This document shows positions 8,253 through 17,510 of a DNA stretch of 54,754 bases, piece after piece. The stretch lies in IMG/VR virus record IMGVR_UViG_3300000234_000006, positions 1-54,754 of that record; one strand, 5' to 3'. The stretch comes from a virus. The notes under the pieces are model-generated. The model was not told the origin of the DNA and searched no databases. It was given only the letters and a program-made list of their open reading frames with translations. The translations under genes and the position numbers were made by a program. Positions within the stretch are counted from its first letter, which is position 1; every line of letters starts with the position of its first letter.

Positions 8253-9623
8253 TCACCAGTTCATGTCGCCAGACGATATCGACGCACGTTTCTTGGTTTT
8301 CTTATTCTTCAAATCTTTCTTCGACATCTTCTTCTTCGACATCTTCTTCTTCGTGATCTTTTTCTTGGCAGCGACTATCGCCGAGGCCAAGATTTCCTTA
8401 TTCTGATCACTAGCAGCAACTAGTCGAGCGAGAGTGTTAAGACTGATCTTAACAGAAGAAGTGCGGCCTGTCTTATCCGATTCGACAGTCGTTTGAATGG
8501 CTTCGAAGGCAGCGTCGAGAGCCCCAATGAACTTGGGAATATCAAGTTCCGTGATTTCATCTGGGCCGTCAATACCCTTGACAGCTTCCTCTATGAGGTC
8601 ATCCATCGTCTTATAATGAGCTTCGAGAGCCGGAAGAAGAACGTTTTTGATATCTTCATCCGTCATGTCTTCAATAATGGAAATATCAAAGGTGTCTTCA
8701 GCTATACGAGATCCAGCAGTTTTCGTGATCTTTAAAAGAGCTTCCATATTTTTGGCAAGCTCTTCAGAAGTCTTAGACTTACTGGCCTTTTCTATAAGAC
8801 TACGAATCTCAATGAGATTCGATTTCTTCGCGAATTCAGGCTCGTCGTCTTTCTCAGCCGATACCTGACCGCTCTCCGAACCCCAATTCGCAACCTTCAG
8901 GGCCGAGATGCTCTTTATCATGGATAAAGACTTATCGGGGTGCGAATGACGAATGTCACTCGCTATTTGATACAAAGCTTTGATGTTACTATCATTCATG
9001 ACTGAAGACTCCCGAGTTCGTTTTTTCCCTATGAAAGTGTCTACAAAAAGATTCTCACCTGAACCAATTAGTTCAGAAAGGATTCTGTTGTACATCTCTG
9101 TATCAATCTTGGACTGAAATTGAGATGCGTTTGAACTATAAATTGCTACGTCAAGAGCAGCTCTAAATCTAGAGTCACCTTTGTCCCAACCGTCTTTAAA
9201 ATAAGGTTCAGATAAAAGTTCCTTTGCGGATTTAAGAATCATTTTATAATGAGATTTATCGATATACCTCTTATCAATTGAATTATAACCGGTATTTGTT
9301 TTACCGGACGGATGACCTTGCTCCGTTAAACCGTGAGATTGAGCAGTCTTTAACATATCCTTGAAACTAAGAGAATCATTAGAAGCTGATTCAAATATCG
9401 AAAGAGCGACATCACATAATGAAGTTGAATAACCTTTATGATTCATCGAAAGGTCTTTGTCTTTCGATGATAAATCAGGATCGTCGACTTTCATACGACG
9501 TCTGCGGTTATCTTGTTTCGGCCCCCTTTTAGGACGGTTTTTTCTGCTGGGGGCCGGTTTTTTATCAATAAGACGGCCTACTTCTTTATCTTCTTTTTCA
9601 GAAGGAGACAAATCAGAGGGCAT
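8253..9623 (-). CDS. Head-operon protein with Lys-rich C-terminal tail, unknown
   Basis: A 456-residue protein. The N-terminus is basic and disordered (RKNRPKRGPKQDNRRRR), the middle helical and acidic (IIEDMTDEDIKNVLLPALEA), and the C-terminus carries tandem KKKMSKKKMSKK repeats ending in GDMNW. Such Lys-rich tails often contact packaged DNA. It follows the portal gene in the operon, so it may be an internal or portal-associated protein. There is no clear SD before ATG 9623. Function not recognised. Confidence 0.5.
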   Translation of the reverse strand: MPSDLSPSEKEDKEVGRLIDKKPAPSRKNRPKRGPKQDNRRRRMKVDDPDLSSKDKDLSMNHKGYSTSLCDVALSIFESASNDSLSFKDMLKTAQSHGLTEQGHPSGKTNTGYNSIDKRYIDKSHYKMILKSAKELLSEPYFKDGWDKGDSRFRAALDVAIYSSNASQFQSKIDTEMYNRILSELIGSGENLFVDTFIGKKRTRESSVMNDSNIKALYQIASDIRHSHPDKSLSMIKSISALKVANWGSESGQVSAEKDDEPEFAKKSNLIEIRSLIEKASKSKTSEELAKNMEALLKITKTAGSRIAEDTFDISIIEDMTDEDIKNVLLPALEAHYKTMDDLIEEAVKGIDGPDEITELDIPKFIGALDAAFEAIQTTVESDKTGRTSSVKISLNTLARLVAASDQNKEILASAIVAAKKKITKKKMSKKKMSKKDLKNKKTKKRASISSGDMNW

Positions 9624-9650
9624 ATAACAGGATTAACAATCAAAAGATTA

Positions 9651-12545
9651 TTAATCCTTTTCGAAACGTCCATTCTCAGAAGTATTCTTCTTGAGATTCA
9701 GATTCTTCGTGAGAACTTCAAGAATATTCGTTTTATCAACAAGTTCATCACCAGCCTTAGTAAGCATTCCCCTTATAAGTTCATTGAAATTGGCATCATT
9801 GGGGGTGAACATATCTTTCTTAAGTTTTTCTAAAGTATCACTTGAATCTATATTCAGAAGATCCAAAATATGTTCAATTGGTAAAGAACCCTTCTGATAA
9901 AGATTAAACATGAAGTCTTGAAGTTCAGTGTTATCTCTCAATGCAAGTCTTGTGAATTGCAGTTTTGGATAAAGATAAACTTTATTACCGTATTCATCTA
10001 TTTCAAAAAATCCCTTCTTTTCAGCTACAGGAGCAAATAACATTTCTTCAACATATTCAGCTACAGTCTCTCGATATAAGAGATACATAGTATTCATGGT
10101 ATCAAGTCTTATTCTATCACCGGAGTATGAAGACTCTCCGGTAAGCATAGACTCGGTGATTCGAAGACCTATAAAAAGAAGTTTGTTCGTTATTTCATAT
10201 TCCGAGTTTAAATCGAGTAGTCTATCTTTAGCTCCTATTTCATCCCAATGAACTTCAAAGTTTGTAACTATAGCGTAGTCTGGATCTATGAGAGATTGTT
10301 CAACTTGAAGTCTGAGATTATCAACGTCAAGCTCGCTCATTTTGTCCGCCCAAACAACTCGTTTGGGAGTCATTGCTCTTGAAGCAATGAGAGTTTGAGC
10401 CTGACGAAGTTTATCTTGGAAAAGGAGCGTTCTGAGACAGCGTTCGAGTAAAGAAACTGAACGTGCTTCATAAGGCGATTTTTTGTGTGCTAAGCAATAA
10501 CAGAAAGAAGAACAAGAAAAATCATCATAAGGACTGGTATTGAGAGGTATTGGTAAACCACTTATTATATTTTCTCGGATTTCATCAGGGATGCTTTCCG
10601 CTATCTTCATGGAAGCCGGGTCATTCTCCTCCATGGCTTTCATAACAACTTGCCTATCCTTCTCAGAAGGTATAAGCTCCATTTGGGTTTTATTTGTATA
10701 TTGAAAAACCTCCATTTTCACTTGTTCTGGAGGAAGAATTTGTAAACCAACCCAACCTTTATAATTCTCTTCTACTTTTTTCTTGATGGCTTCGGTATCT
10801 ACCTCTTCAGATTCATTATCAGGAATTAAACTTTGTATGTCTTCCGACATATCATGATCTTCAGCAAAAATATAGCAAATACCATGCAACCAATACTGAT
10901 GAGTGGCATCATATAACCTTTGAAATAATTTAATTCTTTTACACATTTGTTCATAAAAATGAAGTATTTGTTTATTTCGTTTTAAATCGCTGCCTTTCGG
11001 TAATGATAAACGAATTTTAGACAGGGGGACATCAGTATTATGTGTTGAAAGACCATAAGCTATGTAGCTCTTGGTATTTTTTTCTTCAACACCTTCTACT
11101 TCAATGTTATATACTTTCCCTTCATAATGAATAGTTTCAATTTTTTCGATCCTTCTAAGAACGTTTCTTCCTATTTTTATTGTATAAACGCGAGTCGATT
11201 TAGCCTTATATCCATCATTCACAAAATTTGCATATTTAGAAAACTCAGAATAAAACCTAAATGGTATTATGATTTGATACCTTGGTCCGCTGTGTTGAAA
11301 ACCTTTCTTATTTTTATTGAGTTTTTCTAAAGGAATCTTATGCTTAGTAGGAATGTAGCCTACTTTCAAAGCTAACATAAATATTTGGTCAGCCAAATAT
11401 TCTGAAGATGTGGATGCTACATATCCATTTTTGGTTAAAGACCCATCACCATTCCAATAAGCACCTAAAAACTCCAATATCATTTCTCTAGGTAAATTCA
11501 TTAATTCAGAACTAAGTTTTTTAGTTTTGGAACCACTACCTACATGTTTATAACAAAATTCAGCAAGTTCTCTCTTGTAACATTTAACATTGCAAGCTTC
11601 GCAGTTCTTTACTTCTTTTACTCTCGATTCTCCATCATACTGATTTTTAAACAACTCTGATATTTCAATTGCTATAGTGTTTATTTCAGCTTTGTCTAAA
11701 GTAAAAACGACTCTATCTAAGTGGCCGTTCTTTGTACGAGACAAAGAACCCTCAGCTGCATAATAACCTAAAATTCTAAGTTTTTCTTTATTGAATTCAT
11801 CGTTATCTTCAGATTTGGAGATTGAAGTGGAACATATATAATCACCAATTCTTAAATCTTTGGAAAAAACAAATTCAGGTTCACCAAAATCAACACCAGA
11901 ACAATTTTTAGCTTTACATATTGATTTAGTTCCACTCTTACAAGCTCCAGTTCCACTATTTTCATATTTACAATCAATTTGCTTAGCACGATATACCAAA
12001 AATGGGTGATTTTCAGTACAAGTTATATCCTCTTGTATCCCACGAACTTTAAATTTAACAGCGGGACCGTTAATATCATGTTCAAAAGTCCTAAGAACAG
12101 TGGTTGACTCACCGATACCATTCAAAACACCGTCACCAATAACAAGTGACTCAATAGGTTTCGTGGTTCCATCTGTTAATGTAACAGGGGCGCCAGGAGG
12201 GAAACAATGGAAATCTATGGCGGCGCCAATTATGGGGTGGCTATTGTACCAAAATCTAAAAAGTTCCCTTTTTTCTCTTTCCGATTGTGGTAATTCTAAA
12301 AAGTCAGTTGATAATTGAGGGCTGTAGAAAGCTGAATCGGCATCTTTAAAAGAGCCATTCATCCCTCCTCCACCATAACCCCCGCCACCCATCCCCATAC
12401 CGGAAACACTTGATATTCTTACAGATTGACCATATTCTTTTCTAGCAAGCCTCTCAAGCTTGGTTAAAGGAGTTCTTTTAACTTCCTGGTCATCTTTCTT
12501 GATTACAGGAATTGCGTTAGTCTTTTTAACTGTTTTCTTTGACAT
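9651..12545 (-). CDS. Portal protein, interrupted by an intein
   Basis: A 964-residue precursor. The flanks form one portal: residues 1-113 end in FWYNSHPIIGAAIDFH, and residues 504-964 start TDVPLSKIRLSLPKG and continue with portal-type motifs (PPEQVKMEVFQY, LGESSYSGDRIRLDT-like segment, YVEEMLFAPVAE, long C-terminal helices). The ligated product would be about 574 residues, normal for a portal. The portal forms the dodecameric DNA gate and terminase dock. A Gly/Met-rich stretch (about 48-62) precedes the core. The gene is two genes downstream of TerL. GGAA before ATG 12545 is a weak SD. The junction of the two halves lies in the conserved core, a typical place for inteins. Confidence 0.85.
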   Translation of the reverse strand: MSKKTVKKTNAIPVIKKDDQEVKRTPLTKLERLARKEYGQSVRISSVSGMGMGGGGYGGGGMNGSFKDADSAFYSPQLSTDFLELPQSEREKRELFRFWYNSHPIIGAAIDFHCFPPGAPVTLTDGTTKPIESLVIGDGVLNGIGESTTVLRTFEHDINGPAVKFKVRGIQEDITCTENHPFLVYRAKQIDCKYENSGTGACKSGTKSICKAKNCSGVDFGEPEFVFSKDLRIGDYICSTSISKSEDNDEFNKEKLRILGYYAAEGSLSRTKNGHLDRVVFTLDKAEINTIAIEISELFKNQYDGESRVKEVKNCEACNVKCYKRELAEFCYKHVGSGSKTKKLSSELMNLPREMILEFLGAYWNGDGSLTKNGYVASTSSEYLADQIFMLALKVGYIPTKHKIPLEKLNKNKKGFQHSGPRYQIIIPFRFYSEFSKYANFVNDGYKAKSTRVYTIKIGRNVLRRIEKIETIHYEGKVYNIEVEGVEEKNTKSYIAYGLSTHNTDVPLSKIRLSLPKGSDLKRNKQILHFYEQMCKRIKLFQRLYDATHQYWLHGICYIFAEDHDMSEDIQSLIPDNESEEVDTEAIKKKVEENYKGWVGLQILPPEQVKMEVFQYTNKTQMELIPSEKDRQVVMKAMEENDPASMKIAESIPDEIRENIISGLPIPLNTSPYDDFSCSSFCYCLAHKKSPYEARSVSLLERCLRTLLFQDKLRQAQTLIASRAMTPKRVVWADKMSELDVDNLRLQVEQSLIDPDYAIVTNFEVHWDEIGAKDRLLDLNSEYEITNKLLFIGLRITESMLTGESSYSGDRIRLDTMNTMYLLYRETVAEYVEEMLFAPVAEKKGFFEIDEYGNKVYLYPKLQFTRLALRDNTELQDFMFNLYQKGSLPIEHILDLLNIDSSDTLEKLKKDMFTPNDANFNELIRGMLTKAGDELVDKTNILEVLTKNLNLKKNTSENGRFEKD
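11037..12206 (-). mobile_element. Intein with LAGLIDADG homing endonuclease in the portal gene
   Basis: A 390-residue intein (precursor residues 114-503). It starts with Cys (CFPPGAPVTLTDGTTKPI, block A) and has the TENHP block B motif. Two LAGLIDADG-type motifs follow (LGYYAAEGSL near 257-266 and FLGAYWNGDGSL near 358-369). It ends in block G with a penultimate His and final Asn (GLSTHN), followed by Thr as the first C-extein residue. All splice residues are present, so it should be active: Cys attack, Thr as second nucleophile, Asn cyclisation. Two extra cysteine clusters (about 192-214 and 314-333) sit around the first LAGLIDADG motif and may bind zinc. The endonuclease would spread the intein into intein-less portal alleles. 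Confidence 0.93.
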
Positions 12546-12548
12546 ATT

Positions 12549-12866
12549 TTATTCCGAATCTAAAATCGATTGCTTCATAGATTCTCTATTCAAAGAAAAT
12601 CTATGTAAATAATAAAGAATTTTATCAGATTCAGCTAACGAAAAATGGATAAATCCTTCAATCTCGTGCATTTTTGCAAGAGATTTGAACGATGTTATTG
12701 TGAAAATTGGCAATAACTTGGTTTTAACACTTTCCAAAAGCTTCATATTTTCAACGTGAAGACCTTTTATTTTAAGTATATTATCATTCACTTTAACAAA
12801 AATTTCGGATATACTTTGTATATTACTTATGGCTTCTTCTTTATTTGTTTCCCTAGAAAGTGCCAT
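12549..12866 (-). CDS. Small helical protein between portal and terminase, unknown
   Basis: A 105-residue, mostly helical protein (SNIQSISEIFVKVNDNILKI, then a Leu-rich C-terminal helix). It overlaps the upstream gene by 14 bases, so translation is probably coupled. There is no clear SD; a 5-bp inverted repeat AAAGT/ACTTT (12857-12876) encloses its ATG. It may be a small packaging or portal-associated factor by position only. Confidence 0.5.
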   Translation of the reverse strand: MALSRETNKEEAISNIQSISEIFVKVNDNILKIKGLHVENMKLLESVKTKLLPIFTITSFKSLAKMHEIEGFIHFSLAESDKILYYLHRFSLNRESMKQSILDSE

Positions 12867-13086
12867 GTGTAACTTTACTTTTTTCGGAATAAACCATTTT
12901 AATAAGTTCTTCTAAGAGAGTGAAATTTTCAATATCTCCATCTATCAATTGAACCCAAGATCCACCTTTTTTATTGAAAAGACGGTATATGAATAAAAAC
13001 AGTTCATCCGAAAGTTCAACTTCCGAAGAATAAAGATGGTTTATGATTTGTCGGACTATTTTATAAGATATCGTTTCCTCAATCAT
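12853..13086 (-). CDS. Small protein between terminase and portal, unknown
   Basis: A 77-residue protein with an amphipathic N-terminal helix (SYKIVRQIINHLYSSEVEL) and a short strand region. It lies just after the terminase gene and overlaps the next gene. No family recognised and no clear SD. It is kept as real because it fills the gap exactly and has codon use like its neighbours. Confidence 0.5.
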   Translation of the reverse strand: MIEETISYKIVRQIINHLYSSEVELSDELFLFIYRLFNKKGGSWVQLIDGDIENFTLLEELIKMVYSEKSKVTHGTF

Positions 13087-13108
13087 AATAAGACAAAAAT
13101 TTAAAAAT

Positions 13109-15040
13109 TTATCGAGGTCTTCCTCCTTTACTTAGTGGTTTGACTCCTCCATGATATTGCATTTTCATTCTCTGGTATATTTTATAATTCATGTTAGCCA
13201 TTGAACTTTGAGTTTGGGTGTTCATTATCGTTTCATTAAGAGACTTCGGGTTCAACCTTAAATATTCAGAAGCTAAAAGTATGGAACGAGCTACAGCGTC
13301 AGACTGATCGTCATGTTTTCCGGGAACTTTAGGGGCTTCAACTACTATAAGATTTTTTCCAGCTGAAGTTGCTTGAAGCTCCAAGAGTTCTTGGATGAGA
13401 GGGGAGTGTTTAGTTGTTTTTCCATCAACTTCAGTTCTAGGATAGTCATAGAAACGAATCTGACGATTCAACATGAACATCATAAAAGTCTGGTACATGT
13501 TCGAAGAGTCTGAAGTAAAAAAGTTCCTCATTTCAAATTGAGTGAGACCTCTGTTGTGAAGTATTTGTTCAAAAACAGTTCCGGCCCATTGGTCGAATAT
13601 TCCTTTGTGGATAAAAAATCTTTTAGAAAGGATAACTATCCATTTTGCTATTTCCTCAATATCAAGTCTTTGGACGTTGTGGAGATTCAAACAATAATCA
13701 ACAAGAGGAGAGTCTAAATGTGGGTTCGCTTCTTTCCAAGAAATCTTAGGATACCAAACTTCATGATAAGCGAGTTCAATCTTCCCAGCGTTGAATCTAG
13801 TAAGAGCTATGGAAGTTCCGTCGTTTGAAAGGCCAAAGTCGAGACCACAGAAGTGGACTTCCTTGGGTGAACCTTTCAAAACCGGCTTATGGCGATCATC
13901 TATACAATCTCGAAGATCTTTATATGATTCTATCCAACCGCGAACACGGTCTGAGAACTGAGCACCATGCTCAGTCATGAAAGACTTCGGGTCTTTAAAA
14001 TACTCTTTTTCGTAATATTCAGTAGATAATGTCGGATTGACTTCCCAAGTGGGGGCTTGTATTACTAGTATATCAGAAGAGCCTTTATCCTTAGACATTG
14101 CAAGCTGATATTGCTTGAAAAAGAAACCTTCTCTAGCGTCAGGAGAAGATATAAGTATCATTCGACCATCAGAAGGACCAAGAGGTATATGACGATTATT
14201 TTTATCCTTAGGGGAAAACTGAGCTAAGGCAGGATTTATTGCACGATAAATTTGTTCAGCTGAAGACCTTCCAGTATCAACAAAGAACCCGATCTCGTCA
14301 AGTATTGAACATATAACACCACGTCCACGAAGACCCTTAGCAATAGAACTTTTGAAAGAAGAAACTATGGTACTCTTGCCGTTTTGCCCGAATTTCTTCC
14401 TATCATTTTCTGTACGAAACCTCATGAAGGTCTGTGTGCTGTTTGCAACAGACGATTTAAAATAATCAACAGCTTCTACGTGGGCTTGAACGTCTCCGTA
14501 AACAATTGAAGCCTGGTCTTTATCATTTGCAACACATAAAATTCGGATCTCAGAACCGGGAGGCATACCATAATACGCTTGAGGATGACCTCTATTGAGA
14601 AGTTTATATATCTCGTAAGCCGCAAAGAGGGCACTTAGAGCGCTCTTTCCTGAACGACGGCCTATAACAAGGATTAACTCATGTCTGGTTTTTCCGTCTT
14701 GTTCACGAATATTGCAACGACCATTATCGTAAAGGTATTTTAGATACTCAGATTCGGTAAAAGTATTTTCGATTTCGTTATTAAGAAAGTTCCTTATGGT
14801 GATAGTTTTTTCTTTATCGTCCAAAGGAATGTTGTAATACAGTTTAACTATGAATTTTTGAACCGGATAAAGACCAAACGGTAAAAGTTTAAATCTTTCA
14901 ATAAATTCAATAATATCTATACAATCGGTATCACCTTCACCTCTACCAGAAAGTTCAAAACTTTTCCGACGTTTTTGTTGAAGAAAACCATCAACAAAAC
15001 CGTTAAGTTGACTTTTATAAACGGGTTCTTTGGAGGACAT
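13109..15040 (-). CDS. terL: Terminase large subunit
   Basis: A 643-residue packaging motor. The N-terminal ATPase has Walker A GRRSGKS (127-133) and Walker B ICSILDE (243-249). The C-terminal RNase H-like nuclease has GLDFGLSNDGTS (399-410, catalytic D401) and KHDDQSDA near residue 593. Both domains are complete, and length is normal for a terminase. It binds the portal, cuts concatemers and drives DNA into the prohead with ATP. The start overlaps the stop of the upstream small protein (TAATG). A 6-bp inverted repeat TTTGGA/TCCAAA (15029-15055) encloses the ATG, and no good SD is seen. Confidence 0.97.
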   Translation of the reverse strand: MSSKEPVYKSQLNGFVDGFLQQKRRKSFELSGRGEGDTDCIDIIEFIERFKLLPFGLYPVQKFIVKLYYNIPLDDKEKTITIRNFLNNEIENTFTESEYLKYLYDNGRCNIREQDGKTRHELILVIGRRSGKSALSALFAAYEIYKLLNRGHPQAYYGMPPGSEIRILCVANDKDQASIVYGDVQAHVEAVDYFKSSVANSTQTFMRFRTENDRKKFGQNGKSTIVSSFKSSIAKGLRGRGVICSILDEIGFFVDTGRSSAEQIYRAINPALAQFSPKDKNNRHIPLGPSDGRMILISSPDAREGFFFKQYQLAMSKDKGSSDILVIQAPTWEVNPTLSTEYYEKEYFKDPKSFMTEHGAQFSDRVRGWIESYKDLRDCIDDRHKPVLKGSPKEVHFCGLDFGLSNDGTSIALTRFNAGKIELAYHEVWYPKISWKEANPHLDSPLVDYCLNLHNVQRLDIEEIAKWIVILSKRFFIHKGIFDQWAGTVFEQILHNRGLTQFEMRNFFTSDSSNMYQTFMMFMLNRQIRFYDYPRTEVDGKTTKHSPLIQELLELQATSAGKNLIVVEAPKVPGKHDDQSDAVARSILLASEYLRLNPKSLNETIMNTQTQSSMANMNYKIYQRMKMQYHGGVKPLSKGGRPR

Positions 15041-15055
15041 TATGTGTTATCCAAA
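15029..15055 (-). repeat. Inverted repeat enclosing the TerL start codon
   Basis: TTTGGA/TCCAAA with a 15-base loop that holds the ATG at 15038-15040. Pairing can extend to a C-TTT/AAA-G segment with one bulged base. It is moderate evidence alone but fits the pattern at other starts. Confidence 0.45.
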
Positions 15056-15621
15056 AGTTTCTTTTCCCATCCAGCCATATCGGCTTTCATGGTGTTGAAA
15101 ACTAAGTCAATGTCATCTTGACCCATCCCAGCCTTACTCATCGAGTCATATACAAATTCCATCCATAAATTCAGAATATTTTGGAATCTGGGTGAGGAGA
15201 GGTCTAGTTTCTCCGCCCTCATAGTATCCTGTCTTTTTATTATTACTTCCGATAATTGTTTAAGAGCGGCTATTCTGTTTATAGTGTAATTGGCGGTATT
15301 TTTGCCGTCTTTTGCCGCTTTTTGTCTTTCCCATTTCAAATGAGATAATTCGAGTGCAATTTCTTTTAAAACAGAATCTAATAATTCATTTGAGCTTGAT
15401 TTATTATTTGCTAAGATCGTAAGTTCTTGAGAATTTACATACTGCTCTCTTTTGCTGTTTTCTATAACAAGACTTTTAGGGTCTATTATTTCTGGGGTGG
15501 GGACATTATTACTGGAAGAAACTACGTAGTCAGCACCAATTTCTTCAGAAGACACAGTTCTTCCGTCAGGAAATTTTATAATTTTCCCATTTTTGGGATC
15601 TTCTGTATGGTCATCACCCAT
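15040..15621 (-). CDS. Candidate terminase small subunit
   Basis: A 193-residue protein directly upstream of TerL and overlapping it by one base. The first 85 residues are polar and probably disordered. Residues 85-193 are helical with SHLKWERQKAAKDG, INRIAALKQLSEVI and a C-terminal amphipathic helix. The place and helical build fit a DNA-recognition small terminase, but no clear HTH is visible, so this is mainly synteny. The start codon ATG 15621 sits in the loop of an 18-bp perfect hairpin, and no other start is nearby, suggesting strong translational control. Confidence 0.5.
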   Translation of the reverse strand: MGDDHTEDPKNGKIIKFPDGRTVSSEEIGADYVVSSSNNVPTPEIIDPKSLVIENSKREQYVNSQELTILANNKSSSNELLDSVLKEIALELSHLKWERQKAAKDGKNTANYTINRIAALKQLSEVIIKRQDTMRAEKLDLSSPRFQNILNLWMEFVYDSMSKAGMGQDDIDLVFNTMKADMAGWEKKLLDNT

Positions 15622-15641
15622 AAATGACCATACAGAAGATC
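15597..15641 (-). promoter_or_regulatory. 18-bp perfect hairpin with the start codon in its loop
   Basis: Left arm 15597-15614 and right arm 15624-15641 are exact reverse complements (18 of 18). The 9-base loop contains the ATG of the small-terminase candidate. The hairpin begins 6 bases after the stop of the upstream gene and has no U tract on the 3' side. It would hide the initiation region in mRNA, and may also mark a processing or attenuation point. Confidence 0.85.
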
Positions 15642-15647
15642 AAATAT

Positions 15648-17510
15648 TTACTTAAATTTGATGTTAACAGTTGAACGTGTAGGTGCTTTTTCAACAATCA
15701 GTTCAGTTGTCTTGATTTCATATTTTTCAACTGTGTTATCGATAGGAGGATTTTGAAGAACAGGAAGGGACCGCTTAGTGTAGGCAGTTCTGATTTCTTG
15801 AGGAACAAAACTTATCATGCACTTTGAATATTTAGAACACCATCCAGGATGAGTTTGGTAACTGCAGCCGGTGCATTTTGAACCAGAAAGAACGTTTTTG
15901 GCTACTTTTTTCTTTAAAAGTTTTGAACCTGCGTTACATCCAGACCCATAGTCGTCATATACAGTGGGATCTATGTAATAAGAACCCTGTAATCCTTCAT
16001 TATCAGATTTGAATTCGATATCACCAAATTTGGAAGAAATTTTTTCTCTGAGGTCATTTCCCTTTGACCCCATATTCATCAAATGAGATGCATACTTGTT
16101 GACAACAGCCGAGTTTATTACGACTTCAGAAACACTTCCAGAATAATGGGTATGTTTGGGGCCGGAGTAAACTCTCTGTTCTTTTATTTCTTCAACTGTT
16201 GTGTTTATTTTTGATACAGCATTTCTTATATCAATTCCGTTAAAGTCATGTCTTAAAAGTTCGTTATAAGTTTTCTCCGATATTCTTCCAGAGTCATAAG
16301 CTCTAGAAGAAGCTTTTCTTATGTCTGACTTTGTTAAAGAAGGATAATCATCAACGACCTTTGAGATTTTACTCAATATATCACAAGTTTTGATTTCAGA
16401 GCATTCGCAATGATTACAACTGCTTCTTCTTATTATATAATCAGGTTTTATCTTGATGATGTCACTTGAAAGTGAAATTCCCTTATTCATTGAAATGATG
16501 AATTTCAATGTTTCTTTGCATCCACCTAAGGCATCCATATCAAGTATGGTATGTCCGAGCACACCATATTGAGTGGAAAGGAAACTTAAGTTTCTGTTTT
16601 CAGAAGCTGCGAGATGTGAACGGTCATCTTTGCCGATCATCATTCTCTTGGCATACTTAAGATATTCCAGATCTAAACTGGTCGATACAACTTCTCTGTT
16701 AAAAAATTCTTTTACTTGATTATCAGAAACGCTTACAAAGTTGTTATCTTTTACGATTTGAGCTTTTTGGAAAGGTACTTTGTTTTCAGGATTTGAATTA
16801 AAAGCTATTCTGAAACTTTCTTTCCAATCCTGATTTTTTGGTGCAGGGAAGCTTCTTCCCTCAGAAGACAAGACACCCTTGTACTTCTCTAAAAGTTTTT
16901 CATCGTATTGAACAGAAGAAACTAACTTCTTGCTACCAAAGGATGAACAATGACCATTCGTGTTATGAACGCATCCAGAACACTCTTTTTTCTGAATTAC
17001 GTTTAGAGACTTCTTGCAAGCAAGTTTTACGAACTTCTGCTCTTTAGGGTCGTTATGGCAATTCGGAAAGTCAGAAGCGTTAAAATAAATATTGCCCATA
17101 AGACCACGTTCACTAAGAACGCTGGCCACTATTTGTTTGTTACTGTCCACTTCTCTCGAACCGAATTCGAGAGATAAAGACTCGTAGACTTCAGAGTCTG
17201 ATTTCCCAGCCATCATAAGTCTGGCTGCTTTTCTCTTTATTTTGCTCGAATGGTCTACGAAAATATCTGTTGGCCTGGAATTGACCATCAAATGTTCTTT
17301 AACAGGCAAAGCATGAGGAATCCCATCTTCCTCAGAAAGGAATTTCTGAACATCGGGGATTATATCAATATTCTGCTTGGGGAGAGCTTGGGACTTTCGA
17401 TACTCTTCCTCATTAACGTCAAGCCATGAATAGTCAGATTCAACACGACTTCTAAAAAAGTTAGTTAGATCTCCAGCTCCGGAATTTGAAATATCTAAGT
17501 TCTTAGCCAC
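15648..17510 (-). CDS. Large virion-block protein with three cysteine-cluster modules
   Basis: A 620-residue protein, unrecognised. The likely start is GTG 17510, preceded by GGAGG and overlapping the upstream stop; a longer reading to 17579 lies inside that gene. Three modules recur, each with a short Gly/Asp or Asn segment, a Cys, and then a C-x2-C cluster. They read GNIYFNASDFPNC then CSGCVHNTNGHC, GHTILDMDALGGC then CNHCECSEIKTC, and GSYYIDPTVYDDYGSGC then CTGCSYQTHPGWC. The clusters suggest bound zinc or Fe-S. Between them lie helical stretches (RKAARLMMAGKSDSEVYESL, like a short HTH). Its place upstream of the terminase genes suggests a virion or packaging role, but that is inference. 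Confidence 0.55.
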   Translation of the reverse strand: MAKNLDISNSGAGDLTNFFRSRVESDYSWLDVNEEEYRKSQALPKQNIDIIPDVQKFLSEEDGIPHALPVKEHLMVNSRPTDIFVDHSSKIKRKAARLMMAGKSDSEVYESLSLEFGSREVDSNKQIVASVLSERGLMGNIYFNASDFPNCHNDPKEQKFVKLACKKSLNVIQKKECSGCVHNTNGHCSSFGSKKLVSSVQYDEKLLEKYKGVLSSEGRSFPAPKNQDWKESFRIAFNSNPENKVPFQKAQIVKDNNFVSVSDNQVKEFFNREVVSTSLDLEYLKYAKRMMIGKDDRSHLAASENRNLSFLSTQYGVLGHTILDMDALGGCKETLKFIISMNKGISLSSDIIKIKPDYIIRRSSCNHCECSEIKTCDILSKISKVVDDYPSLTKSDIRKASSRAYDSGRISEKTYNELLRHDFNGIDIRNAVSKINTTVEEIKEQRVYSGPKHTHYSGSVSEVVINSAVVNKYASHLMNMGSKGNDLREKISSKFGDIEFKSDNEGLQGSYYIDPTVYDDYGSGCNAGSKLLKKKVAKNVLSGSKCTGCSYQTHPGWCSKYSKCMISFVPQEIRTAYTKRSLPVLQNPPIDNTVEKYEIKTTELIVEKAPTRSTVNIKFK

